The position numbers were made by a program, and so were the translations under genes. The notes below the pieces were generated by a model that saw only the letters and a program-made list of their open reading frames with translations, was not told where the DNA came from and searched no databases. DNA of 64,000 nucleotides from UBA1359 sp029570385 (GTDB taxonomy: Bacteria > Patescibacteriota > Patescibacteriia > Patescibacteriales > Patescibacteriaceae): positions 5,762-69,761 of the forward strand of contig DAOPVX010000003.1 in NCBI GenBank assembly GCA_035351315.1, in the 5' to 3' direction. Positions 46,081 to 55,454 of this stretch are shown piece by piece. Within the stretch, counting starts at the first letter, position 1. Each line of letters opens with the position of its first letter.

Positions 46081-46581
46081 TCAACGACTGATTAAAAATT
46101 GACGATCACTAAGATTAATAAAGTCATCAGCAATCTCCAATAATTTAGCCGAGGTAGTTTGACGAAAACCAGCTATTTCTACCAAACAGCCAGTAGTGCT
46201 TTGAATATAATTAACCAGTGGAGTGTAGTCGCCATCACCGCTAGCTAAAACAATAACATCCAGTTTGTGAGATAATTTAATAGCATCAATGCTGATACCG
46301 ACATCCCAATCACCTTTTTTGGCTCCGCCAGCAAAAACCTGCAGATCTTTCATAATAACCTCGAAGCCCTGCTGGCTCAAAGCCTCAAAAAAGGCTGTTT
46401 CATCGTCATTATTATCACTGCGGACAACATAGGCCGCCGCCCTAATCAATTTACGGTCAGCAACAACAGCCGCTAAAACTTTGCGAAAATTAACTTTCTT
46501 ATTATAGAGATTGCGAGCGGAATGATAGAGGTTAGCAACATCAACCAAAACCCCAACACGCTGCTCCGGGTGTTTAACCAT
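46081..46581 (-). CDS. NYN-domain (LabA/DUF88) putative ribonuclease
   Basis: 166 residues. VGVLVDVANLYHSARN with the first Asp of the NYN/PIN-like active site, DWDVGISIDAIKL, and VIVLASGDGDYTPLVNYIQ carrying the remaining acidic residues. NYN proteins are metal-dependent RNases. Lies between rpsO and pnp (10- and 108-base gaps), which supports an RNA-processing role. Confidence 0.9.
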   Translation of the reverse strand: MVKHPEQRVGVLVDVANLYHSARNLYNKKVNFRKVLAAVVADRKLIRAAAYVVRSDNNDDETAFFEALSQQGFEVIMKDLQVFAGGAKKGDWDVGISIDAIKLSHKLDVIVLASGDGDYTPLVNYIQSTTGCLVEIAGFRQTTSAKLLEIADDFINLSDRQFLISR

Positions 46582-46591
46582 GAAAAATATT

Positions 46592-46975
46592 TTAAACTTC
46601 TTCAGCTAAATCGTCAGAAAAATCTTCTTCTTCAACATTATCGGCTTCTTTGGCTAACAATTCATTCTCCAGACGCTTGCGCTCTTCTTCTTCAGCGGCC
46701 ATTTTTTTGGCAATCTTTAGATTAAGCTTAGCCGCCAAATCAATAAAGGCTTTATCATCTTCTTTTTGCAGATACTTTAATAGGCGCCGACGTTCACCAA
46801 CTTTACGCAATAAACCGCGACGAGAAGAAAAATCGTGGCGATGTTTTTGTAAATGATCGGTCAGCTGTTTAATCTCTTCGGTCAAGATAGCAATCTGAAC
46901 CTGAGTTGAACCAGTGTCGCCATCATGCTGCCGAAACTTTTCAATAATTTCTTGCTTGAATTGTTTGTCTAACAT
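46592..46975 (-). CDS. rpsO: 30S ribosomal protein S15 with acidic C-terminal tail
   Basis: 127 residues; the usual length is about 89. The core is complete (HDGDTGSTQVQIAILTEEI, HLQKHRHDFSSRRGLLR, RRRLLKYLQ). The extra 38 residues are Glu-rich (EEEERKRLENEL ... NVEEEDFSDDLAEEV), an acidic tail similar in character to that of S16. The leader (46980-47035) is structured and could be the S15 autoregulatory site. First gene of rpsO-NYN-pnp. Confidence 0.95.
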   Translation of the reverse strand: MLDKQFKQEIIEKFRQHDGDTGSTQVQIAILTEEIKQLTDHLQKHRHDFSSRRGLLRKVGERRRLLKYLQKEDDKAFIDLAAKLNLKIAKKMAAEEEERKRLENELLAKEADNVEEEDFSDDLAEEV

Positions 46976-46979
46976 AGTT

Positions 46980-47035
46980 TTCTGTCCCCCAACCGAGAAA
47001 CAGTCAACTGTTTAGGCCGCTCCAAGAAGGGGTAA
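46980..47035 (-). promoter_or_regulatory. Structured rpsO leader (possible S15 autoregulatory element)
   Basis: An inner stem AAACAGT / ACTGTTT and outer CCCC / GGGG pairing lie between the promoter region and the rpsO ATG. S15 represses its own mRNA in many lineages by binding varied leader folds. Confidence 0.4.
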
Positions 47036-47079
47036 AATAATAATTATTGGCTAAATAAAGCTCTTCTGTTATAACACTG

Positions 47080-47109
47080 TTGGAAAATAAAATCAAGATG
47101 TCGTATAAT
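47080..47109 (+). promoter_or_regulatory. xerC promoter placed for a leaderless mRNA
   Basis: TTGGAA (47080-47085), 18-base spacer, TATAAT (47104-47109), seven bases to ATG 47117. Confidence 0.72.
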
Positions 47110-47116
47110 ATTATCA

Positions 47117-48061
47117 ATGCTTAAAGATGATATCAACCATTTTTTAGAATATTTAGAAGTTGAACGCGGCCTATCCAATAACACTTTGATCGGCTATCGC
47201 TTTTATTTGCAACGCTTTTTGGCGTTTGCCACTGCCAGCGGCATCAATAAACCCAATCAAATAAGCCAAGAATTGATCCATCGTTACCGCCTTCATCTCA
47301 ACCGACTTGCTAATCGCGAGCATGATAATCTTAAAAAAAATACTCAGAACTACCACTTAATTGCTCTGCGGCAACTGCTTAAATATTTTAGTAAACACAA
47401 TATTGAAAGCCTGGATTCCAACAAAGTTGAATTGGCTAAACAGGAACCGCGACAAGTTAGTTTTTTAGAAGGATATGATTTGACCGCCTTTTTACAGGCC
47501 CCCCTAACTATTAAAAATTCCAGTAAGTTAGTCCGCTTACGCGATCGAGCTATTTTAGAATTACTTTTCTCAACCGGCCTGCGGGTCAGCGAATTAGCTC
47601 GATTAAAAATTAATGACATCAATTTAAAGAAAGCAGAATTTACCGTCCGCGGTAAAGGCAATAAACTACGATTGGTCTTTTTATCCGACGACGCTAAAGC
47701 GGCCATCAAATCCTATTTAGAGGCTCGCCAAGACACTGAACCCTTTCTTTTTATCAGTCATGGCAAAATCAATCAAGAAACTAATCCGATCTACGGTCTA
47801 ACACCACGATCAATTGAACGGCTAGTGGGAAAATACGCCTTAGCGGCCGGCATTACTAAAAAAGTCACTCCACATACCCTGCGCCATAGTTTTGCAACTG
47901 ATTTATTGATGGGCGGCGCTGATATCCGCAGCGTCCAACAATTACTAGGTCACGCTTCAATTACCACCACTCAAGTCTATACTCATGTCACCGACCAACA
48001 GCTGCGCCAGGTTTATCAAAATTTTCATGGTAAAAGTCGCAAAAATTTACACCAATCATAA
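47117..48061 (+). CDS. xerC: Tyrosine recombinase XerC/D-type
   Basis: 314 residues. Complete catalytic set: Arg156 (STGLRVSEL), Lys180, His253/Arg256 (HTLRHSFATD), His279 (LLGHAS) and Tyr288 (QVYTH). Standard XerC/D length with N-terminal SAM-like core-binding domain. Resolves chromosome dimers; CPR genomes often have one Xer. Leaderless promoter predicted. No integrase-like neighbourhood or att repeats are evident. Confidence 0.94.
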   Translation: MLKDDINHFLEYLEVERGLSNNTLIGYRFYLQRFLAFATASGINKPNQISQELIHRYRLHLNRLANREHDNLKKNTQNYHLIALRQLLKYFSKHNIESLDSNKVELAKQEPRQVSFLEGYDLTAFLQAPLTIKNSSKLVRLRDRAILELLFSTGLRVSELARLKINDINLKKAEFTVRGKGNKLRLVFLSDDAKAAIKSYLEARQDTEPFLFISHGKINQETNPIYGLTPRSIERLVGKYALAAGITKKVTPHTLRHSFATDLLMGGADIRSVQQLLGHASITTTQVYTHVTDQQLRQVYQNFHGKSRKNLHQS

Positions 48062-48127
48062 ACTAATCTAGACTTTTACATTTAAATTGTTATAATAAGC
48101 CAGCTAACTAAATAAAAATATATTTAT

Positions 48128-48706
48128 ATGCCCTTAATTCCAACCGTCATTGAAACTACTGGCCAAATAGAGCGAGCCTATGATATTTATTCCCGCCTAT
48201 TGAAAGACCGTATTATTTTTTTGGGTGAACCGATTGATGATCATACCGCTAATCTAATTATTGCCCAGTTATTATTTCTAGATGCCGAAAATAGCAGCAA
48301 GGATATTAAATTTTATATTAATACTCCTGGCGGATCAGTAACGGCCGGCCTGGCAATTTATGATACCATGCAATTTATTAAGGCCGATGTCAGCACAATC
48401 TGCGTTGGTATGGCTGCTTCAATGGGGGCGGTTTTGTTAGCTGCTGGAGCACCAGGCAAACGCCTATCGCTACCCAATAGCGAAATTATGATCCATCAAG
48501 TGATGGGTGGTTTTGAAGGACAGGCTACAGATATTAAAATCCGCTCCGAGCATATTCTGCACATCAAAGATCGTTTAAACAAAATTTTAGCTCAACACAC
48601 TAAACAAGACCTCAAAACTATTGAGCGAGACACTGAGCGCGATCATTATTTAACCCCAACCGAGGCTAAGAATTATCACCTGATTGACAAAATTATCAGT
48701 CGTTAA
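48128..48706 (+). CDS. clpP: ATP-dependent Clp protease proteolytic subunit
   Basis: 192 residues. Catalytic Ser98 (GMAASMGAVLL), His123 (IMIHQ) and Asp172 (ERDTERDHYL) are in place; INTPGGSVTAGLAIYDTM is the family signature. Degrades tagged proteins with ClpX/ClpA, a natural end point for the tmRNA tag encoded at 15968. A -10 TATAAT near 48091 gives a leader of about 30 bases. Confidence 0.97.
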   Translation: MPLIPTVIETTGQIERAYDIYSRLLKDRIIFLGEPIDDHTANLIIAQLLFLDAENSSKDIKFYINTPGGSVTAGLAIYDTMQFIKADVSTICVGMAASMGAVLLAAGAPGKRLSLPNSEIMIHQVMGGFEGQATDIKIRSEHILHIKDRLNKILAQHTKQDLKTIERDTERDHYLTPTEAKNYHLIDKIISR

Positions 48707-48922
48707 TTGAGCTTGCCTTTTTTTGGTCGCCGTGTTAGGATAAATCCAGTTTATCTTATATTATTTATATAATCCCGTGTTTTGGTTTTGTCGGCAACGG
48801 TAGTATTCTAGCTGATATCTTGTCTATCCACATCTCCCTCTTAAAAATATTTTATCTTCTATACTGTCTAGCTGTCATCGGCTGAATCGTTACTGGCTCC
48901 AACCAAAGCCGCCACTATTATT

Positions 48923-50437
48923 ATGAATTATTTTATTGGTTTAATCGCGTTAGCTATCGGTGGTAGTTTTGGCTATTGGCTGCGTCGCCAAGTAGCTATC
49001 AACAAAGCCACTAGCGCCGAAAATAAAGCGGAAAAAATCATTGATGAGGCTAAAGTTAAAGAAAAAGAAATCCTCTTAAAAGCCCAAGATAAAGCGTTAA
49101 AGCTAATTGATGAAGCCAAGCAAGAAAATGACAGCCATCGCAAAGAAATTACTGCTTGGCAAAATCGCTTAGAGAAACGGGAAACTGCTTTTTCCCAAAA
49201 AATCATGGAGCTGCAAGACAAACAACAACAGCTTTATGATAAAATTAATCAAGTCGAAACCACTAAAGAAGAAATCAACCAAATTAAGTCGGAACAAACT
49301 GCCAAATTAGAGGAGATAGCCGGGCTTAATATTGAACAGGCAAAAGAATTATTATTAGAAAAAATTAAAACCGAGGCCTCGGATAGCTTAATGTCGCGCT
49401 TAGATAAACTAAATAATGAAAACAGTGAACAAATCGAAGAAAAATCTAGAGAGCTAATGGCGGCAGCTATGCAACGATTAGCCTCTACTTTTACGGCCGA
49501 AGTCACTACCACCGTAGTAGATTTGCCCAACGATGAGATGAAAGGACGAATTATTGGTCGCGAGGGCCGTAATATTAAGACTATTGAACAATTAACCGGT
49601 GTTGAAATAATTGTTGATGACACCCCTAATGCGATTACTATTTCCGGTTTCTCGGGAATTCGGCGACAGATTGCCAAGCGAGCTTTAGATTATTTAATTA
49701 AAGATGGTCGCATCCACCCGACCAAAATTGAAGATGCCATTGAGCATGCTAAACAAGACTTAGCTCTAGATATTAAGAAGGCTGGCGAGGATGCTCTTTA
49801 TGAACTAGGCATTACCGGCTTTGACAGCAAGTTGATCCAGATTATCGGTCGATTAAAATATCGCACCAGCTATGGACAAAACGCGCTTAGGCACAGTGTG
49901 GAAGTTGCTCATCTATCTGGCCTGTTAGCCGAAGAATTGGGAGCTGATGCCACTCTGGCCAAAAAAGCCGGTTTACTCCACGATATCGGCAAGGCCGTTG
50001 ATCACGAAGTCAAAGGTACGCATCCACAAATCGGTGGTAATATCGCTCGTAAATTTAGCTTGTCCCAAGAAATTATTGACCCGATTGAAACTCATCATGA
50101 TGACCATCCGAAGGGTTTAATTTCGGTTATTGTTAAAGTAGCTGACGCCATCTCATCATCGCGGCCAGGTGCCCGCAATGATAGCCTTGACCAATATATC
50201 CAGCGCTTGGAAGAATTAGAAAAAATCGCTAATAGTTTTGATGGCGTTGATAAAACTTACGCCATTCAAGCTGGTCGTGAGGTGCGCGTTTTTGTTCGCC
50301 CAGAAGAAATAACTGATTTAGACGCCCACGAATTATCGGTAAAGATAGCCAAACAGATTGAACAAGAGTTAAAATATCCGGGTGAAATAAAAATCAATGT
50401 TATCCGCGAATTGCGTATTATTGAATACGCCCGCTAA
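48923..50437 (+). CDS. rny: Ribonuclease Y
   Basis: 504 residues. N-terminal membrane anchor (residues 3-17), long coiled coil (about 25-170), KH domain around MKGRIIGREGRNIKTIE, and HD domain with GLLHDIGKAVDHE and THPQIGGNIARKF. Membrane-tied endonuclease that starts mRNA decay. A TATAAT at about 48767 gives a long leader (near 150 bases) over AT-rich sequence 48707-48922. Eight bases before the binding-protein gene. Confidence 0.96.
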   Translation: MNYFIGLIALAIGGSFGYWLRRQVAINKATSAENKAEKIIDEAKVKEKEILLKAQDKALKLIDEAKQENDSHRKEITAWQNRLEKRETAFSQKIMELQDKQQQLYDKINQVETTKEEINQIKSEQTAKLEEIAGLNIEQAKELLLEKIKTEASDSLMSRLDKLNNENSEQIEEKSRELMAAAMQRLASTFTAEVTTTVVDLPNDEMKGRIIGREGRNIKTIEQLTGVEIIVDDTPNAITISGFSGIRRQIAKRALDYLIKDGRIHPTKIEDAIEHAKQDLALDIKKAGEDALYELGITGFDSKLIQIIGRLKYRTSYGQNALRHSVEVAHLSGLLAEELGADATLAKKAGLLHDIGKAVDHEVKGTHPQIGGNIARKFSLSQEIIDPIETHHDDHPKGLISVIVKVADAISSSRPGARNDSLDQYIQRLEELEKIANSFDGVDKTYAIQAGREVRVFVRPEEITDLDAHELSVKIAKQIEQELKYPGEIKINVIRELRIIEYAR

Positions 50438-50445
50438 AAAATCCC

Positions 50446-52341
50446 ATGTCGATCGGCTCAATAATTAGAAAGATTAAAAAGTGGCGTCCGGTAACTAAAC
50501 GCCAACCTGTTCACCATATCTTAGATCAGCAAATAGTTTTTCGTCTATCCAAGGGGCGTTTACCGGGCTGGCGCCAATGGCGCTACCTGCCCCGCTTTCT
50601 CTCGCACAAAGAAAAAATAATTATTATCGCCTGTTTAGTCACATTGCTGGCTAGCCTAACTATTATTACTAATCATTACTATCGACATCATCGGCAAGTA
50701 ATTCCTAAAAAAGGCGGCTACTATGTTGAGGGTCTAATTGGCACGCCTCGTTATATTAATCCACTATACTCATCAATGAATCAAACTGATCGCGACCTAA
50801 GCCGTTTGATTTATTCCAGCCTTCTAGCTAGAGATCAGCAGGGGAAATTAGTTAATGACTTGGCCGAAAATTATGAAATTAGCCCCGACGGTTTAATCTA
50901 TACAATTAAACTCAGGGACAATGTTCAATGGAGTAATGGCAGCCGCCTGACGGCTGACGATGTCGTCTTCACCTATCAAGCCATCATGGACAGCAATTAC
51001 AATTCCCCGATTAAAAATAGTCTGGGCGGCTTAGATGTAACCAGAGTTGATGACCTAACAATTCGTTTCACTCTGAGCCAACCATACATCGCCTTTTTAG
51101 ATTTATTAACTATCGGCATTTTGCCGGCCGAAATTTGGAGCCAAATACCAGCTGAAAGCGCTAGTTTGGCCGATCTCAATCTTAAACCAATCGGTAGCGG
51201 TCCTTATCAATTTAAATCACTGACTAAAGATCAGCTGGGAACGATTAAAACATATACTTTAACGATTAATGATAAATATTTTAAAGATCAGCCATATATC
51301 AAGGAATTAACTTTCAAATTTTATAACAATTACGAGGAATTAGTCGCCGCGTTGAATGACGGCTCTATTAATGGTGCTAATTATTTACCACAGACAGCAG
51401 CTAAAAAATTACTCGCTGCCAATCGCTATAATCTTAGATATTTGGGAACACCTCAGCTAGTAGCTATTTTTATTAATCAAGATGATCAAGCCCTAAAAAA
51501 TAAAGCTCTGCGCCAAGCGCTAGCACTGGCTATTGACAAAAATCAAATTTTACTAGAGAATGACACTCTAGTTAGCCATTTGGCAAACGGCCCAATACTA
51601 AAACAAAGCCAATATTACGACGCGAATTTAGCTCGGCCTAATTTTGATGTAAACAAAGCTAATCAATTACTGACTGACGACGGTTGGCAGATAAAAACCA
51701 TCACTGCCGACGAAGTCGCCGCCGCTGAAAAAGGCCTAGCCGACAATCAGGGCGATCAAGACCAACAAAAAACAATCACCGACTTGGGGGTTGGTCAGTG
51801 GCGACAAAAAAACAATCAGTATCTGACCATCAATTTAACAACCATTAATGAACCGGATTATCTGCTGATTGCCAACCAGTTAGCTCTAACTTGGCAAAAA
51901 ATCGGGATTAAGATAAGCTTAAATATAGTTGATACTGACAATATTAACAGCCAAATTATCCGGCAAAAAAATTATTCCCTGCTGCTTTACGGCCAAAACC
52001 TCGGATCAGAAAATGATTTAACCGCGTTGTGGCATTCTGGACAAAGCGGTGCTAACGGATTCAATCTGAGTAATTATCGCAACGAAAAAGTTGACAAGAG
52101 TCTAGAAACTATGCGATCCAGTTTAGAGCTAGCCGCTAGACAACAAGCCGCCAAAGAACTACAAAATCAAATAGTTAATGACTTGCCGGCAATTTTCTTA
52201 TATAATGCCAGTCATCTGTATATCCAACATAAAAAAATAAACGGCTTTGATACTGATTTTCTGGTTGAACCGGCTGACCGCTTTAATGAAATCAACCACT
52301 GGTATATAAAAACTAGCTATCGATGGAAAAACAAAAATTAA
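50446..52341 (+). CDS. Family 5 (oligopeptide-type) solute-binding protein, membrane-anchored
   Basis: 631 residues. An uncleaved membrane segment near 62-80 (KIIIIACLVTLLASLTIIT) tethers the protein; the family 5 signature LIYSSLLARDQQGKLVNDLAENYEIS, VQWSNGSRLTADDVVFTYQAI and AADRFNEINHW-type ending follow. No permease or ATPase genes adjoin. Follows rny after 8 bases in the same direction, and a tRNA-Leu starts 4 bases after its stop. Confidence 0.9.
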   Translation: MSIGSIIRKIKKWRPVTKRQPVHHILDQQIVFRLSKGRLPGWRQWRYLPRFLSHKEKIIIIACLVTLLASLTIITNHYYRHHRQVIPKKGGYYVEGLIGTPRYINPLYSSMNQTDRDLSRLIYSSLLARDQQGKLVNDLAENYEISPDGLIYTIKLRDNVQWSNGSRLTADDVVFTYQAIMDSNYNSPIKNSLGGLDVTRVDDLTIRFTLSQPYIAFLDLLTIGILPAEIWSQIPAESASLADLNLKPIGSGPYQFKSLTKDQLGTIKTYTLTINDKYFKDQPYIKELTFKFYNNYEELVAALNDGSINGANYLPQTAAKKLLAANRYNLRYLGTPQLVAIFINQDDQALKNKALRQALALAIDKNQILLENDTLVSHLANGPILKQSQYYDANLARPNFDVNKANQLLTDDGWQIKTITADEVAAAEKGLADNQGDQDQQKTITDLGVGQWRQKNNQYLTINLTTINEPDYLLIANQLALTWQKIGIKISLNIVDTDNINSQIIRQKNYSLLLYGQNLGSENDLTALWHSGQSGANGFNLSNYRNEKVDKSLETMRSSLELAARQQAAKELQNQIVNDLPAIFLYNASHLYIQHKKINGFDTDFLVEPADRFNEINHWYIKTSYRWKNKN

Positions 52342-52345
52342 ATAA

Positions 52346-52429
52346 GCCCAAGTGGCGAAATTGGTAGACGCGCAACGTTCAGGTCGTTGTGTTCGCAAGA
52401 ACATGGAGGTTCAAATCCTCTCTTGGGCA
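52346..52429 (+). tRNA. tRNA-Leu (anticodon CAG)
   Basis: Acceptor GCCCAAG / CTTGGGC, arm CAACG-TTCAGGT-CGTTG, class II variable arm, T loop GGTTCAAATCC. Confidence 0.94.
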
Positions 52430-52489
52430 CTAAAGATTAACTCTTTTATTACTCAAAAGCCAATTGCTTAATTATTGGCATTAATTATT

Positions 52490-54313
52490 ATGATTACCAA
52501 GTACAGAACTAAAGACTCTGCTGGTCAAGCGGCTAGTGGATCTTATGGCGCGTCTCGCCGCCCAAACCAGCGGACAAACTATCATCGTTCCAACACTCTC
52601 AGTCAAAATCAAGGCTTGGACAAGCTACGAGTCATCGTCTTGGGCGGGCTAGAAGAAGTCGGGCGTAACATGACCATATTAGAATATGGACGAGAAATTA
52701 TTATTATTGATATGGGCCTCCAGTTCCCTGAAGAAGACATGTTGGGGATTGACTATATTATCCCCAATACCGACTATTTAACCGGCAAAGAAGATTGGAT
52801 TAAGGGAGTAGTTATTACTCATGGCCACTATGATCACATCGGCGCCATTGCCCATTTAATGGGCAAGCTCAAAAACCCGCCAATGTTTATGGGCAAGTTA
52901 ACTGCTGGTCTGGTTGAAAAAAAGGTTAAAGAACATCCGCAATGCCCCCGGCTTAAAATTACTAGAATTGAAGAAGACTCCAAAATTCAATTAGGCAAAA
53001 ATTTTCGTTTAGAGTTTTTACGAGTTAATCACTCGATCCCGGATTGCTTTGCAGCGATTGTTCATACCCCAATCGGTTCGGTAATGCATACCGGCGACTT
53101 TAAAATTGATTATTCACCGGTCAATGACAAGCCGGCTGATTTACAGAGAATCGCCCAAGTCGGTAGTCAGGGTTTATTGTTATTAATGGCTGACTCAACT
53201 GATTCAACTCATCCTGGTTATCAAGTTTCCGAGTCAACTATCGGCGATGAAATAGGCCGCTTATTTGAAAAAATTGATGGGCGAATTATTATTGGCACCT
53301 TTGCTTCTCAAGTTAATCGTATTCAAAAAATATTCTCATTAGCAGAAAAATTTGGTCGCAAAATTTATCTACAGGGACGCAGCATGAACGACAATGTGGA
53401 GATTGCCAAACAAATCGGCTATATGAAATTTGATGCTAAAACCATTATTAATGATAGTGAATTGCGTCATATTCCCGATAATCAGGTTATTATTTTAGGC
53501 ACCGGCGCCCAAGGCGAGAACGGCGCCTTTCTAATGAAAGTGGTTAATAATGAGCATCGGGTAGTCAAAATCAAACCCGGCGATACCATCATCTTTTCGT
53601 CATCAGTTATCCCCGGCAATGAACGCAGTATTCAAAGTCTTAAAGACCAAATCGTTCGCCAAGGCGGTAAAGTTATCCACTACGAAATGATGGATGTTCA
53701 CGCCGGCGGCCACGCCAAGCAAGAAGACCTCAAGCTGATGATGCGGCTCCTTAAACCAAAATACTTCATGCCGATTGAAGGAAACCATTATATGCTGCAA
53801 GCCCATGCTGAGCTAGCCCAACAGGTTGGTATTCCTTCCAATAATATCTTCGTCGCCGACAACGGCCAAGTGGTCACTTTGCAGCGCCAAGGCCATGAGA
53901 TTGTCGGACAACTCACCAAAGAGAAAGTTAACACCGATTATGTAATGGTTGACGGCTTGGGTGTTGGCGATGTTTCCGACATTGTTCTCAGAGATCGCAA
54001 GACAATGGCTGAGGACGGTATGATTGTAGTGATTGCCACCATTGATTCCAAAACCGGCGATCCAATCGGCAACCCTGATATTATTTCTCGCGGTTTTATT
54101 TATATGAAGGATAATAAAGACTTGATTCAGGATACACGAATGCGTATCAAAAAAATTGTCAAAGAAACTGATTTCTTGGCGAACCCAATCGGCGGCCACG
54201 GCTTTAACGATGATGATCAATTAAAAAATAAGATTCGCGCTGATGTCAGTCAATTCTTATTCAATAAAACCAAACGCCGACCAATGGTCTTACCAGTTGT
54301 GATTAAAGTTTAA
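52490..54313 (+). CDS. rnj: Ribonuclease J
   Basis: 607 residues. Metal motif THGHYDHIGA (His111, His113, Asp115, His116), HTGDFKID, ADSTDSTHPG, the beta-CASP block GRSMNDNVEIAKQIGY and SSVIPGNE. 5'-3' exo- and endonuclease. About 45 Ser/Gln/Asn-rich residues precede the core. I chose ATG 52490; a TTG five codons earlier is open. Ends in a bidirectional hairpin. With rny and pnp, the window carries all three classical Gram-positive-type RNA-decay enzymes. Confidence 0.96.
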   Translation: MITKYRTKDSAGQAASGSYGASRRPNQRTNYHRSNTLSQNQGLDKLRVIVLGGLEEVGRNMTILEYGREIIIIDMGLQFPEEDMLGIDYIIPNTDYLTGKEDWIKGVVITHGHYDHIGAIAHLMGKLKNPPMFMGKLTAGLVEKKVKEHPQCPRLKITRIEEDSKIQLGKNFRLEFLRVNHSIPDCFAAIVHTPIGSVMHTGDFKIDYSPVNDKPADLQRIAQVGSQGLLLLMADSTDSTHPGYQVSESTIGDEIGRLFEKIDGRIIIGTFASQVNRIQKIFSLAEKFGRKIYLQGRSMNDNVEIAKQIGYMKFDAKTIINDSELRHIPDNQVIILGTGAQGENGAFLMKVVNNEHRVVKIKPGDTIIFSSSVIPGNERSIQSLKDQIVRQGGKVIHYEMMDVHAGGHAKQEDLKLMMRLLKPKYFMPIEGNHYMLQAHAELAQQVGIPSNNIFVADNGQVVTLQRQGHEIVGQLTKEKVNTDYVMVDGLGVGDVSDIVLRDRKTMAEDGMIVVIATIDSKTGDPIGNPDIISRGFIYMKDNKDLIQDTRMRIKKIVKETDFLANPIGGHGFNDDDQLKNKIRADVSQFLFNKTKRRPMVLPVVIKV

Positions 54314-54330
54314 ATTTGGACTTAAAATAA

Positions 54331-54363
54331 AAAAACAGCCTCGTTCGCGGGGCTGTTTTTATT
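54331..54363. terminator. rnj terminator
   Basis: ACAGCCTCG / CGGGGCTGT stem (one G-U), TTCG loop, A run before and TTTTTATT after. Confidence 0.9.
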
Positions 54364-54365
54364 AA

Positions 54366-54390
54366 CAAAAAACGCCCAAAACGGGCGCCT
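54366..54390 (-). terminator. Terminator of the pilin-COG2426-MazG-zincin operon
   Basis: CGCCC / GGGCG stem, T run TTTTTTGTT on the minus strand, about 55 bases past the stop of the zincin-like gene. Confidence 0.82.
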
Positions 54391-54443
54391 TTGTTTGTGC
54401 GGCATCAACAATAAAGCTGAATAAATTAATTATAACAAATAGC

Positions 54444-55451
54444 CTATTGGTGGTCAATAGCCGCCAGCTGTTTTCGACGGCGTGATAAATCTTCAAAACA
54501 AAGATTAACACTATTTTCGTCCTCGGACACATTACCCAGCGACCGGAAACTACCGGGACCAAAAGTTTTTTCCACTAGTTTGCCGATGGTTAATAAGCTG
54601 CCAGTAAAATGAGCCCGTAAAAATTCAGTAAAAATAGTATCGGCATCAGCATATTGATCGGAAAATTCTTGTTGTATTTCCTGGCAAATATATTTTAATA
54701 ATTTACGGTGCTGATTATATGTTTCCACAACTTCAAGACAATTTTGCTGAATATTAAACCAGACAAAAGAATCAGAATTAATATTATTTTGCCGCTTAAA
54801 CTTAGCAATTTGTTCCTTAACTATGGGTATTTCCAGAAATAGATGCTCTTCACGGAAATTGGGCAGAAGCATAATTTTATCTAAAGTTCTAATCTCCTGT
54901 TCACTAACAATCGCCTCATGAAGACCTTTAAAATGAACATGTTTTGGCATTTCATGACCAGTCCTGGAATGGGCTGAAACTCCCGATCGAAAAAGACTAA
55001 AATCTTTAACACCCTGATCACTCTGCAGGGCGGTAAAAGCCTTGAGATGCATAGTCTCATGAAATATAACCGCCGCCAATGATAATTTACTATCCAGAAA
55101 CTTATCATTTTGAATAATAATGCCTTGTTTAAGTTTATAGGTCATAGCCGCCGCTGTCATATTTAATCTCTGGCACGCTTCCCGAGGTAAAAAATGATAG
55201 TTTTCGGCCGGCACATTATAACCCTCAAGGCCAAACTGCTGACATAAACGATTAGTTTCGCTATTAGCAAAAGAAATAAAATCTAACGCCTCCGGCGTTT
55301 TGGCTAGCTCATATTTCTTAATAATCTCTAGATCTTTATCCGGTAATGAGGCATTATGCTCAAAAAGCCTGGCATTAAAAAAATCTTTAGTTTGTTCTTT
55401 GTCTGCGGAATCAGCTTGCCCAACAATCTGTAAATTCGGTATTCTTTCCAT
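54444..55451 (-). CDS. Putative zincin metallopeptidase (HETMH)
   Basis: 335 residues, family not recognised. A helix AAVIFHETMHLKAFTALQ carries the HExxH zinc motif (near residue 130), and about 50 residues later LHEAIVSEQEIR offers a gluzincin-like third ligand (Glu). No signal peptide, so probably cytoplasmic. Four bases after the MazG-like gene in an operon with pilin and export genes. Metallopeptidase activity is inferred from the motif pair only. Confidence 0.65.
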   Translation of the reverse strand: MERIPNLQIVGQADSADKEQTKDFFNARLFEHNASLPDKDLEIIKKYELAKTPEALDFISFANSETNRLCQQFGLEGYNVPAENYHFLPREACQRLNMTAAAMTYKLKQGIIIQNDKFLDSKLSLAAVIFHETMHLKAFTALQSDQGVKDFSLFRSGVSAHSRTGHEMPKHVHFKGLHEAIVSEQEIRTLDKIMLLPNFREEHLFLEIPIVKEQIAKFKRQNNINSDSFVWFNIQQNCLEVVETYNQHRKLLKYICQEIQQEFSDQYADADTIFTEFLRAHFTGSLLTIGKLVEKTFGPGSFRSLGNVSEDENSVNLCFEDLSRRRKQLAAIDHQ

Positions 55452-55454
55452 AAA

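Noticed and set aside
19300..53690. Scattered DnaA-box-like sequences (for example TTATCCACA near 19313)
   Set aside because: They are single, inside genes and not clustered; no replication origin is supported.
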